This document shows positions 1 through 8,043 of a stretch of DNA of 64,000 nucleotides, piece after piece. The notes under the pieces were generated by a model that was not told the origin of the DNA, searched no databases, and was given only the letters and a program-made list of their open reading frames with translations. Made by a program: the position numbers and the translations under genes. Numbering within the stretch: the first letter of the stretch is position 1; the number at the start of each line of letters is the position of its first letter. The stretch comes from Bacteroidales bacterium (GTDB taxonomy: Bacteria > Bacteroidota > Bacteroidia > Bacteroidales > F082), in the NCBI GenBank assembly GCA_016284305.1, contig JAEEON010000074.1, positions 164,882 to 228,881 of the forward strand. Direction: 5' to 3'.

Positions 1-1845
1 TTCTTGCATATCGATGTATGGATAGTCGGGACGACCTTTAGTATATTCGAAGATGGCTGTGGGATTGTAACCATCGCCTGTACTCTCATACATCTCGCAA
101 TAGACTTCAAACTCCACGAGGCCTTGCAGCAAGGAGGTAAAGTCGCTGACATCGACGTCGTCATCGCATTCCACGCCGAAGGGAGTGACATAGCGGACAA
201 GTTCCACCCATTCGCCACGATAGTTCTTCACGCGCACATAGCTCATATGGTCGTAAGGTTTGCAGCTTCCGTTCACACAGTTGTGGATATAGTGCAGGTT
301 GATGGCATTGAAAGCGTTGACGTGGGTAGGGAATGGATATTCGCCATGGCTGGTAAACTGTTGGTTGGTCACTGCCACTTCACCGTTGAGGGCAGAGACG
401 GTGATGTCGTCGTAGTTAGTTGTGACCTCGAAAGTGTTGCTTGCTTCGGTAGCCTTGCCGCCGGTATGGGTGATTCGCACGGTCATGTTATAGGTACCAG
501 GTCCCGATGGGGTCCAGGTGGTGTACCAATAGCCGTTGGACGGGTCGTCAGGGTAGTCGGTCTTAAGGGTCAGCTGTTTTCCATCAACACTGCATTTCAC
601 TTCTTCGAATTTCAACACGTCGCTATGTTCGATATATGCACTAAGCACAATCATGATGGGGTTCTCAAAGTCGGGCATATACACCTTGGTACCTTCATAG
701 GGACGACGGATGGTGATGGTAGGAGTATAATTCTCGGGATCAACCACATAGAACGAACGTGTCACTGCAGGTGCGGCTTGCCATTGGACGCCATCACCCA
801 TTTGTTTGGCACGTATTCTCACCAAGCCTTCTTCACCGGTGAGGGTGAGGATGTTGCCATCGATGGTGGCAGGACCTTGGAGAACCTCAAATGATACGGG
901 AAGTCCCGATGAAGCCGTAGCTTGCAAGGTGATAGGGTCGCTATTGACCAGTTGGTCGGTGATTTCAGCAAAGTCGATGAACTGTGCTGCCAAGCCACCT
1001 GGGATATGACGCACGTTGAAGTTATCGAAACCACCCATGCCGCTGTTGAGCATGAACATGCCATTCCATGTGGCAGGGTCCGACTTGTCGCCGCTGCCTG
1101 GGGTGAGGCCAGCGTTCACGCCTTGGCATTCCGGCACAGGATCCCATTCGTCGCTGTTAGGATCTGACATCGTATAGAGGGTGACAGCACCAGCGCCGTC
1201 GTTGGCATCGAGGTCGATAGAAATCTTCCAACGATACCAGCAGTCCATCTCAGTACTGGGTTGGAAGTTGCACGCCATGGTGTTGTTGGGCAATACCACA
1301 CCACATTTGAAATAGGAGTCGCTAGGGCGATATCCCGTAGTCAGCATATAGATGCCTCCATCAGGAAAGGTACTCTCGGCATTTGGCGTAATAGGTTCGC
1401 AGGGAAGGTGACCTGGAGCTGTGGCAAAAGGAGGAACGATGGCTCCGTCGCCATTGCCATCGAAGCCGATGCCAAAGAGATGACCCCAAAGACCACGATA
1501 CATGTCACACTCCACCTCGATGACGCCGCCTGAGGAGAAGTCGAAGTTAAATTCGTCAAGGGAGTGGGTGGCGACATCGCCGAAGCCGGTACCTGAAGCT
1601 ATGGAGAACACTCCCATAGTCTCATCAAGCGTCGGGGCTGGGTCGCCTTTCCAGAAGTGACCGATGTAACCCGTGTACATAGGGTTGCCGCCATTGCCAG
1701 CGGTATGAGGTCTGACATACCAGCCGTGTTGGCCGTTAAGAGGTTCTTCTTCAAGATATTCATTGAAGCTGAAAACAGCTTCTGTTTGGGCGCTCAAAGC
1801 AAAAGCGAACGCCATCATCACGATTAGTAGTGTTATTCTTTTCAT
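1..1845 (-). CDS. Secreted protein with PNGase F-like domain (partial, C-terminus outside window)
   Basis: An open minus-strand frame starts at the ATG at 1845-1843 and runs off the left edge without a stop (615 residues visible). A signal peptide (about residues 1-20, ending AFALSAQ) shows export. The middle looks like beta-sandwich and Ig-like modules and is not assigned. Residues about 470-615 align with the N-terminal domain of Flavobacterium PNGase F, the amidase that removes N-glycans from asparagine. The cysteine pair C523/C528 falls where C51/C56 lie, D532 where catalytic D60 lies, and E584 where E118 lies; the stretch around DVSDFTSLLQG also matches. R61 is replaced by His533 and W120 by Tyr. 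E206 would lie beyond the edge. It follows susD by 183 bases, so it may use glycoproteins imported by that SusCD pair. The alignment is from memory; activity is inferred. Confidence 0.75.
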   Translation of the reverse strand, partial: MKRITLLIVMMAFAFALSAQTEAVFSFNEYLEEEPLNGQHGWYVRPHTAGNGGNPMYTGYIGHFWKGDPAPTLDETMGVFSIASGTGFGDVATHSLDEFNFDFSSGGVIEVECDMYRGLWGHLFGIGFDGNGDGAIVPPFATAPGHLPCEPITPNAESTFPDGGIYMLTTGYRPSDSYFKCGVVLPNNTMACNFQPSTEMDCWYRWKISIDLDANDGAGAVTLYTMSDPNSDEWDPVPECQGVNAGLTPGSGDKSDPATWNGMFMLNSGMGGFDNFNVRHIPGGLAAQFIDFAEITDQLVNSDPITLQATASSGLPVSFEVLQGPATIDGNILTLTGEEGLVRIRAKQMGDGVQWQAAPAVTRSFYVVDPENYTPTITIRRPYEGTKVYMPDFENPIMIVLSAYIEHSDVLKFEEVKCSVDGKQLTLKTDYPDDPSNGYWYTTWTPSGPGTYNMTVRITHTGGKATEASNTFEVTTNYDDITVSALNGEVAVTNQQFTSHGEYPFPTHVNAFNAINLHYIHNCVNGSCKPYDHMSYVRVKNYRGEWVELVRYVTPFGVECDDDVDVSDFTSLLQGLVEFEVYCEMYESTGDGYNPTAIFEYTKGRPDYPYIDMQE

Positions 1846-1860
1846 GCTTTTTTGTTTATG

Positions 1861-1936
1861 TCCACACTGCCGTGGGGGGGTTCTACATCCCCACACTTCC
1901 GTGGGGGGTTCTACATCCCCACACTTCCGTGTGGGG
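1861..1936. repeat. Three tandem 28-bp palindromic repeats in the leader of the PNGase F-like gene
   Basis: Units start at 1861, 1889 and 1917. Each has a 20-base hairpin core (CCCCACACTTCCGTGTGGGG in the third unit) and the first two are followed by the spacer TTCTACAT. The third core is a perfect 8-bp stem with a 4-base loop; the first two have changes in the right arm. In minus-strand RNA the loop reads GGAA, a GNRA tetraloop. They lie 16 bases upstream of the start at 1845, so they would form part of the 5' leader. Confidence 0.8.
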
Positions 1937-1947
1937 TTAATGAGAGG

Positions 1948-2010
1948 GTGTCTCTTCGAGACACTGCTTTTTTTTGTTTTTTGTTTTTTTGTTTTTTTGT
2001 TTTTTGTTTA
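1948..2010 (+). terminator. Hairpin plus T-rich tract between the SusD-like gene and the PNGase F-like gene
   Basis: A perfect 7-bp stem (GTGTCTC / GAGACAC, loop TTC) at 1948-1964 is followed on the plus strand by a very T-rich tract to about 2010. It has the form of an intrinsic terminator for plus-strand transcription, yet no plus-strand gene ends here. It may instead act as an attenuating or RNA-stabilising hairpin in the minus-strand transcript. Confidence 0.35.
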
Positions 2011-2028
2011 TCTCTCAACTTTTAACTT

Positions 2029-3729
2029 TCATCTCCTCACCATCCACCAAACCGGTGTCTGTCGGGTGTCACCATGCGACATACTCGTAACTTGCGTTGC
2101 GTAATTGTCGTAGTTGTATTCAACTTCTTTTTGAGGATATTCCATCCTATAGGAGGTCAGCTTGGCATGGTTGGTAGTGGTAGGTGTGGCAAACGTACGA
2201 CGTGCCAAGGCCCAGGCTTCCCAAGGTTGACGGAAGAGGTTCAGCCAGCGTTGCTGGTAAATCATCTTAAGATAAAACTCCTGACTTCCATCGTACTCCG
2301 GATTCATCCAGACGGCATAGTTCATCACGTTAGCCGCCATGTTGTTGCACCAATCCCAAATACTCAAGTTGCCGACATAGTTCGTATATTGCGGATAGAA
2401 ATAGGTCCAGCGAGAGGTCATGTTAGGCATGTGTGTCCAGAACAAGAAGGATTGATACACTCCCGAACGGATGGATTCATCAGCATTCAGCGGAGGTGTG
2501 ATGCCTCCGATATTTCTCACTTCGATTTCAGCCTTCATGAACAGCACGTCGGCATAGTTCACCAAGATTTGGGGAACATAACGTTCGTCTCTGGTGAGGT
2601 AATAGTTGAAGGGAGAGTAGAGGCACGAAGGACCTTTGAAGGTGTAGCTGCCATCGCGGCTTTGGGCGTAGGGTGAGCCTCCTTCAGTAGGCGTTTCAGC
2701 GGTATGAATTTGTGGATAGGGCTTCCAAGCTCCATCGGGGAAACTGTCGGTCTTGTGATTAGTGTCGAAGAAAATGAAGGTACGATAGTCGTAGATACCG
2801 CTACCATCCATATCGTCGGTTGAGGAAAGACAGCTCCAAATGGTCTCGCCCATACGAAGATGTTTGTGTTCACGGAACGACCAGTTGGTATCCCAATTAG
2901 TCCCTAATACACTGGGCCATAAGCAGATACCTCCACCAGTAGTACTACCACCCGAGGTATTCATCTGCGTATAGATAAAATTATAGGCATTCACCAACAT
3001 GGGGGTGGCAAATTCAGGATCCTTTTCATACATACGGAGTCCGTGACGCAAGATCAGCGAGTTGGCAAATTCGGCCCACAAGATGTAGTTGTTGTTGAGC
3101 AACACCTCGTAGGAGAGTTTGTAGAACTCGTTGCCTGAGGGGGTGACTGTGGTGTCGTTTTGCAACACGTTGCGCGACCAGAGCAATTCGTTCATCAGCT
3201 GTTTATAGATGCTTTCTTGGGAGTCCCATTTGGGTTTCATACCCACAGGGCTGTTTTCCCAAATACGGCCAGCTTCGGAGTAAGGAATGTCGCCAAAAAC
3301 GTCGGTGAGCTTGAAGGTTTGATAAGCTTTCAGTATGTTGAGTTGGGCACGTACCTTGTCGCAAATAGCCGTGTCTCCATATTCATCGCCGTAGGCATCA
3401 AAACGGTTTTCCAATTCACGGATGTTGGCCAGCATATAATAGTAATCCGACCAAAGGTTTGAAATGCCAATCTGAGAATTACCCCAAGACTCGGAAATCA
3501 AAGCACCGAGTTCTGTTTCGGGATACCAGATTTCATTTTGCAGATAGAACTGCTCGTTCATACTTTGTTGCAGTGAACTCACCACACCGTTGAAGAGAGC
3601 ATCGATGGTCGTTCCTGTGGGCGAGAAAGGATCTTGGTTCATTTCATCAAAGTCCTTCGTACAAGCCGTGAACGCCATCATGATTATTAATCCTAATATA
3701 CTTATGTTTCTCATATCATTAAACTTCAT
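2029..3729 (-). CDS. SusD/RagB-family outer-membrane lipoprotein
   Basis: A 566-residue surface lipoprotein that captures substrate for its SusC partner. The N-terminus has a hydrophobic signal ending in FTAC, with the lipid-carrying cysteine at about residue 23. The motif LVNYADVLFMKAEIE near residue 390 is typical of the SusD-like family (the RagB/SusD_2 type), which is built on TPR helices. It starts 39 bases after the SusC gene on the same strand, the normal susCD order. A second ATG five codons in (MRNISIL) would also serve as start. Substrate cannot be read from sequence; the LD-carboxypeptidase upstream and PNGase F-like gene downstream suggest peptides or glycoproteins rather than a simple polysaccharide. 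Confidence 0.93.
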   Translation of the reverse strand: MKFNDMRNISILGLIIMMAFTACTKDFDEMNQDPFSPTGTTIDALFNGVVSSLQQSMNEQFYLQNEIWYPETELGALISESWGNSQIGISNLWSDYYYMLANIRELENRFDAYGDEYGDTAICDKVRAQLNILKAYQTFKLTDVFGDIPYSEAGRIWENSPVGMKPKWDSQESIYKQLMNELLWSRNVLQNDTTVTPSGNEFYKLSYEVLLNNNYILWAEFANSLILRHGLRMYEKDPEFATPMLVNAYNFIYTQMNTSGGSTTGGGICLWPSVLGTNWDTNWSFREHKHLRMGETIWSCLSSTDDMDGSGIYDYRTFIFFDTNHKTDSFPDGAWKPYPQIHTAETPTEGGSPYAQSRDGSYTFKGPSCLYSPFNYYLTRDERYVPQILVNYADVLFMKAEIEVRNIGGITPPLNADESIRSGVYQSFLFWTHMPNMTSRWTYFYPQYTNYVGNLSIWDWCNNMAANVMNYAVWMNPEYDGSQEFYLKMIYQQRWLNLFRQPWEAWALARRTFATPTTTNHAKLTSYRMEYPQKEVEYNYDNYATQVTSMSHGDTRQTPVWWMVRR

Positions 3730-3768
3730 TGAATATCTCTCAATTCTAAATTCTAAATTCTAAATTCA

Positions 3769-6700
3769 TCACAGGCTTACTTTCAAGGTCATCATCACTG
3801 ATCTTGTACCCGGATAGGAACCATATTCCAAACCTTGGGCATTGCCAGAGCCTTGGGTGCCTTCGGGGTTGATGTTGTCGGGCAAAGTCTTGTAGAAATA
3901 GAATAAGTCACGGCCCACCAAAGAGATGGAGGCTTGTTTGAAGAAATTTTGCTTGTCGAGCAATTTACGCGGGAAGTCGTAAGTCAGCGACAGTTCGCGC
4001 AGCTTGATCCATGTGTTGTTAACGATGCCTGGGGTGGATAGGATATTGCCCCATCCGCCAAAGTTGGGCATGTACTTGTAAAGGTAATGAACGACATTGT
4101 CGTTTAGGACGGCCTCCCCGGTCTCGGTGTTGATGCAATAACCTGGCAGGATGACACCGTAGTTGCCTACGAGTTCGCCGTTGGCATCGTAATAGGGCAA
4201 TCCGTTGCCTTCGCGTTCATAAAGCGTTTCAAGGCTTTGTCCTGTTTGCATGGCCACCACATACGAGGCGCAATAGATCTGGCCTCCCAATTTGGCATCG
4301 ACCAAGGCAAAGAGCGACCAGTTTTTATAGGAAGCTCTCATGTTGAGACCACCTGTCAACAAAGGTGCGCAGTTGCCTACCGGTACACGGTTGTCGGTCT
4401 TCAGATAGGTAGTACCCGTCTCGTTGAGCAACGGCATGGGATTGTGATTCTCGTCATAGAAGGGCCCAACGACAGTGCCATCGGGCATCGTATATTGATA
4501 GACGTAATCCCAACCATAGATGGTACCATATTCCTCACCTTCTTCGACGGCGATAGCTGGACCGTTGGAACCCCAAATCTCAGAGAGCAAATACATGTTG
4601 GCGCCTGCCAAATCGACGATTTTGTTTTTGTTACGTGCAATGTTAAGACCCACCTGAACGCCATAATCCTTACCCTGTGCGATGTCGTAAGTCATGATGG
4701 CCTCGATACCTTTGTTGGTGACAACACCCGTGTTAATGGTCACGTTTGATGCACCCGTGGAAGGAGCCAAGGGCGAAGAAAGGATTTGATCCCATGAATA
4801 GATATCATAATAGGTGAAATCCATGTTGAATCGGGCTCCAAGGCCGAGGTCAAAGCCCACCTCAAAGGCGCGCTGACGTTGTGGCTTGAGCTCCAAGGGT
4901 GGAACCACCGAAGGCAACGACGATGAGAGATGATGACCAAAGGATCCTGTGGCATAGGTATAGGTCAACTGATAAGGTTCCGTATCGCTAGCGGTTTGGG
5001 CCCATGAACCTCTCAGCTTCAGGAAGTTCACTGGACCCCATTTCCAATCCGGGAAGGCAGAGGTCGGCACAAAACTCAAGGTAGCCGAAGGATAGAAATA
5101 GCTGTTGCGTGAGATAGGCAAGGTCGATGACCAGTCGTTGCGACCCGTTACATCGAGGAACAGCCAGTTGTTGTAGCTAAGATTCAGGAAGGCATACAAG
5201 GAGTTGACTTGTTTTTCCCATTTTGATTCATGGAAAGTCCGTTCTGTGGCAGAAGAGTAGTTGTAGATGGTATAAAGGTTAGCGTAAGCCCAGGTTCCAG
5301 AGCTGCCATCGATTCCGTCGCGATAGCCATAGTATTGTTCACCACCAAAGGAGAAACGTACATTGAGCGGTATGTTGAAGAGTTTTTCCTTATGAGCAGT
5401 AAGCAGGAAGTCCATATCGCGAGTGATCGAACTGTTCTTCTGTTTTTTATAATAGCCACCCACCATGCCATCACTTGCCGTTGGCTTATGCGTGGTGATG
5501 TAATTGTCGTTGGTCCAGTCGAGGGCCACTTTGGCATTGGCACTGAGCCAAGGAGTGATGTCGTACAACAAGCGGACCGATCCAAACATCTTATCACGGT
5601 CAAGTGTTGTATTGTTGTTGTAGAACGTCCAAAAGGTACTGCTGTTGATGTAGCTGAAAGGATAGCCTTCAAATTCATTCATGGAGCCATCGGGGTTCTC
5701 GTAACCAGTGACTTCCAAACCTTTCCAGCTGCGAGGCCAGCTATAAAGCAGACCTTTGTTGAAGTTACTGTTCGACTCACCGATTTCTGGGGAGTTCAAA
5801 CGGAAATAATCCAAATAGGTGAAAGCCACATCGACTTTGATCTTGTCGGAAACGTTGATGAGTGAACCCACATTGACGGTGGTTTGGCGCAAGTTGCAGT
5901 TGTCGATGATGGCATCGGTACGTGAGTCCGTAAACGACACACGGATGCTACCGAAGTCGCCGGCATTTTGAAGTGAGATGTTGTTGTTGAAGGTATGGCC
6001 ATTGTTGAACAACATGCTGAGGTTGTCGGGTTGAGGCGAATAATCGCGCACCACGCCATCCCACCAAAGTACACTTTCGCCGTTCATCGCCGGTCCCCAA
6101 CTCTGGGCAGCGCCATAGTAGCCGAAAGTTGTGTTGGTAGGTTCGCCAGCAGGACCGTTATCGACGCTGTATATACCGGGATATTCATATACTTGATTGC
6201 CATTTTCGTCAAACATGCCTTCGATAGGAGTCAGCGTAGGAGGGTTAAAAGTGATGGGGCCTCCAGCACCATATTTGTTTTGGACTCGGCGATAAAGATA
6301 AGGTTGGGTAACCTTAAACGAAGAAGTATAGGTGATACCCAAGCCACGTTGTTTGCTACCTTTTTTGGTGGTGATGAGCAACACGCCGTTGCCACCACGC
6401 GAACCATACAAGGCTGCTGCGGTAGGGCCCTTCAAGATGTCGATGTTCTCGATATCTTCTTGGTTGATGTTGTTCAATGCCGTTCCCCAGTCACGTCCAC
6501 CACTCCAATCGGTAACGCCACCTTCATTCGACATAGGCACACCGTCAACTACAATCAGGGGTTGGTTATCTCCCAAGATGTTGTTGTTACCACGAATTAC
6601 GATACGTGAAGCACCGCCATCAACACCATTAGGGTTGATGATCTGCACACCTGCCGAGCGACCACTCAAGGCACTGATCACGCTGCCAGAACCCGATTTG

Positions 6701-7095
6701 GCAATCAAATCACCACCGATTTCTTCAGTGGCATAGCCCAACTCTCGTTTTTGACGTTTGATGCCCAAAGCGGTCACCACCACATCGTCGAGCAATTGCG
6801 CATCTTGATCCATGGTGACGTTGATCTTGTCGCGACCGTTAACGGGAATTTCTTGTTTCACGAAACCCACAAAGCTAAACACCAATGTACCAGTACTGCT
6901 GGCTTGGATAGTGTAATTACCGTCGATATCGGTGACGGTACCTCCGCTCCCTCCTTTTACAGTGACGGTGACGCCTGGCAAGCCAAAGCCATCGTCGCTT
7001 GAAATTACCTTACCCGTGACTGTCACATTCTGAGCTGTGACCGTCAGGAAGGCGAGAAGAGTAAAGAATAGTAATAATAGTAATTTTTTACTCAT
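3769..7095 (-). CDS. SusC/RagA-family TonB-linked outer-membrane protein
   Basis: At 1108 residues this is a full-length TonB-dependent importer. In order it shows a signal peptide (about 1-21, ending TVTAQ), a carboxypeptidase-D-regulatory-like domain (about 23-105, with VTVKGGSGGTVTDIDGNYTI), a TonB-contact region (VVVTALGIKRQKRELGY), a plug domain (IVIRGNNNILGDNQPLIVVDGVP, shown here in part: QPLIVVDGVPM) and a long beta-barrel ending in MTLKVSL. It imports substrate captured by the SusD lipoprotein using TonB energy. It starts 11 bases after the LD-carboxypeptidase stop, so the two are probably one transcript. No ECF sigma/anti-sigma pair lies next to it, unlike many glycan loci. Confidence 0.95.
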   Translation of the reverse strand: MSKKLLLLLFFTLLAFLTVTAQNVTVTGKVISSDDGFGLPGVTVTVKGGSGGTVTDIDGNYTIQASSTGTLVFSFVGFVKQEIPVNGRDKINVTMDQDAQLLDDVVVTALGIKRQKRELGYATEEIGGDLIAKSGSGSVISALSGRSAGVQIINPNGVDGGASRIVIRGNNNILGDNQPLIVVDGVPMSNEGGVTDWSGGRDWGTALNNINQEDIENIDILKGPTAAALYGSRGGNGVLLITTKKGSKQRGLGITYTSSFKVTQPYLYRRVQNKYGAGGPITFNPPTLTPIEGMFDENGNQVYEYPGIYSVDNGPAGEPTNTTFGYYGAAQSWGPAMNGESVLWWDGVVRDYSPQPDNLSMLFNNGHTFNNNISLQNAGDFGSIRVSFTDSRTDAIIDNCNLRQTTVNVGSLINVSDKIKVDVAFTYLDYFRLNSPEIGESNSNFNKGLLYSWPRSWKGLEVTGYENPDGSMNEFEGYPFSYINSSTFWTFYNNNTTLDRDKMFGSVRLLYDITPWLSANAKVALDWTNDNYITTHKPTASDGMVGGYYKKQKNSSITRDMDFLLTAHKEKLFNIPLNVRFSFGGEQYYGYRDGIDGSSGTWAYANLYTIYNYSSATERTFHESKWEKQVNSLYAFLNLSYNNWLFLDVTGRNDWSSTLPISRNSYFYPSATLSFVPTSAFPDWKWGPVNFLKLRGSWAQTASDTEPYQLTYTYATGSFGHHLSSSLPSVVPPLELKPQRQRAFEVGFDLGLGARFNMDFTYYDIYSWDQILSSPLAPSTGASNVTINTGVVTNKGIEAIMTYDIAQGKDYGVQVGLNIARNKNKIVDLAGANMYLLSEIWGSNGPAIAVEEGEEYGTIYGWDYVYQYTMPDGTVVGPFYDENHNPMPLLNETGTTYLKTDNRVPVGNCAPLLTGGLNMRASYKNWSLFALVDAKLGGQIYCASYVVAMQTGQSLETLYEREGNGLPYYDANGELVGNYGVILPGYCINTETGEAVLNDNVVHYLYKYMPNFGGWGNILSTPGIVNNTWIKLRELSLTYDFPRKLLDKQNFFKQASISLVGRDLFYFYKTLPDNINPEGTQGSGNAQGLEYGSYPGTRSVMMTLKVSL

Positions 7096-7106
7096 AAATA
7101 TAGATT

Positions 7107-7994
7107 TTATTTAATAATTTTTTGATTGAATATCGTAGTATTATTGCTTACCGAGAGTGTTGTCTGGCATCCTAATACCATTGCCCTGTTGTCGTCGATA
7201 TGTCCTGCCGGGGTATTGAAGCACACTGGGTAGTCGTATTCCCTTACGGTATCGAAGATGGCTTGTTCCACGGTTTTACCAAAGGGGTTGGGGTTGTCGT
7301 GAATACTGGTGAGGCCGCCTATCATGAGTGCTTTCAGGTTTTTTAGTTTGCCAGCACGTTTTAATCCCAGCATCATGCGTTCGACATGATAGATATATTC
7401 ATCGATTTCTTCGAGGAACAGGATGCGGTTATCCGTATCTGGAAATGAGTTGGAGCCCATCATGCCATAAAGAACAGACAGGTTGCCACCTACCAATACA
7501 CCTTGAGCTTCGCCTTGACGGTTGCAAGGATGTGCATTCCATTCATAATGGAGCGGGTTACCAAGCAAAGCGTCATAGATGGATTGAAGTGATTCAGGGG
7601 TCTTTTTTTCAAGATAGAAAGGCATGGAGGCATGAATGCTTGTCAGTCCAAGACTTTGGACTTTGCCATGGAACACCGTGGTATCGCTAATTCCGATAAG
7701 AGGTTTCGGATGCTGCACGAAGTGCGAGAAATCGATTTTGTCGATGATGTGGATGCTGCCATAGCCGCCACGGGCAAACCATATAGCGTCGATATCATCA
7801 CGATCGAGATATTCTTGAATGACCTGGGCACGGAGTTCTGCAGTTCCGGCAAAGATATAGTCTGAGGCAAACAAACGCTCGTCGAAAACGGCATTCATTC
7901 CTTTTGAATGCAGCCATTTTACGGCATATTCTACCTGCTCGGGAATCACTTTCCGTCCCGGTGCCGCTATTGCTATATGTTTTATTTCCCTCAT
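7107..7994 (-). CDS. ldcA: S66-family LD-carboxypeptidase (muropeptide tetrapeptidase type)
   Basis: A 295-residue serine peptidase of family S66, which removes the terminal D-alanine from murein tetrapeptides during cell-wall recycling; some members act on other peptides (microcin C resistance). The catalytic triad can be placed: Ser103 in GISDTT, a glutamate in LFLEEIDE (195/196) and His265 in TPAGHIDDN. ARGGYGS near residue 74-80 is another family block. Length is usual and no signal peptide is seen, so it should be cytoplasmic. It is 49 bases after a MORN-repeat gene and 11 bases before susC, which suggests the imported material contains peptides or murein fragments. Confidence 0.9.
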   Translation of the reverse strand: MREIKHIAIAAPGRKVIPEQVEYAVKWLHSKGMNAVFDERLFASDYIFAGTAELRAQVIQEYLDRDDIDAIWFARGGYGSIHIIDKIDFSHFVQHPKPLIGISDTTVFHGKVQSLGLTSIHASMPFYLEKKTPESLQSIYDALLGNPLHYEWNAHPCNRQGEAQGVLVGGNLSVLYGMMGSNSFPDTDNRILFLEEIDEYIYHVERMMLGLKRAGKLKNLKALMIGGLTSIHDNPNPFGKTVEQAIFDTVREYDYPVCFNTPAGHIDDNRAMVLGCQTTLSVSNNTTIFNQKIIK

Positions 7995-8010
7995 CTTCTA
8001 CCGAGCTTTA

Positions 8011-8024
8011 AGCCCTAACGGGCT
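8011..8024. repeat. Short hairpin AGCCC-TAAC-GGGCT between two minus-strand genes
   Basis: A perfect 5-bp stem with a 4-base loop in the 49-base gap between the MORN-repeat gene and ldcA. No T-run follows on the minus strand, so it is not a convincing terminator. It may be an RNA-processing hairpin or a scattered intergenic repeat. Confidence 0.4.
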
Positions 8025-8043
8025 ACCTCTAAATTCTAAATTA

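Noticed and set aside
4..894. 296-residue plus-strand open frame at the left edge
   Set aside because: Opposite strand of the PNGase F-like gene, which has signal peptide and conserved catalytic residues.
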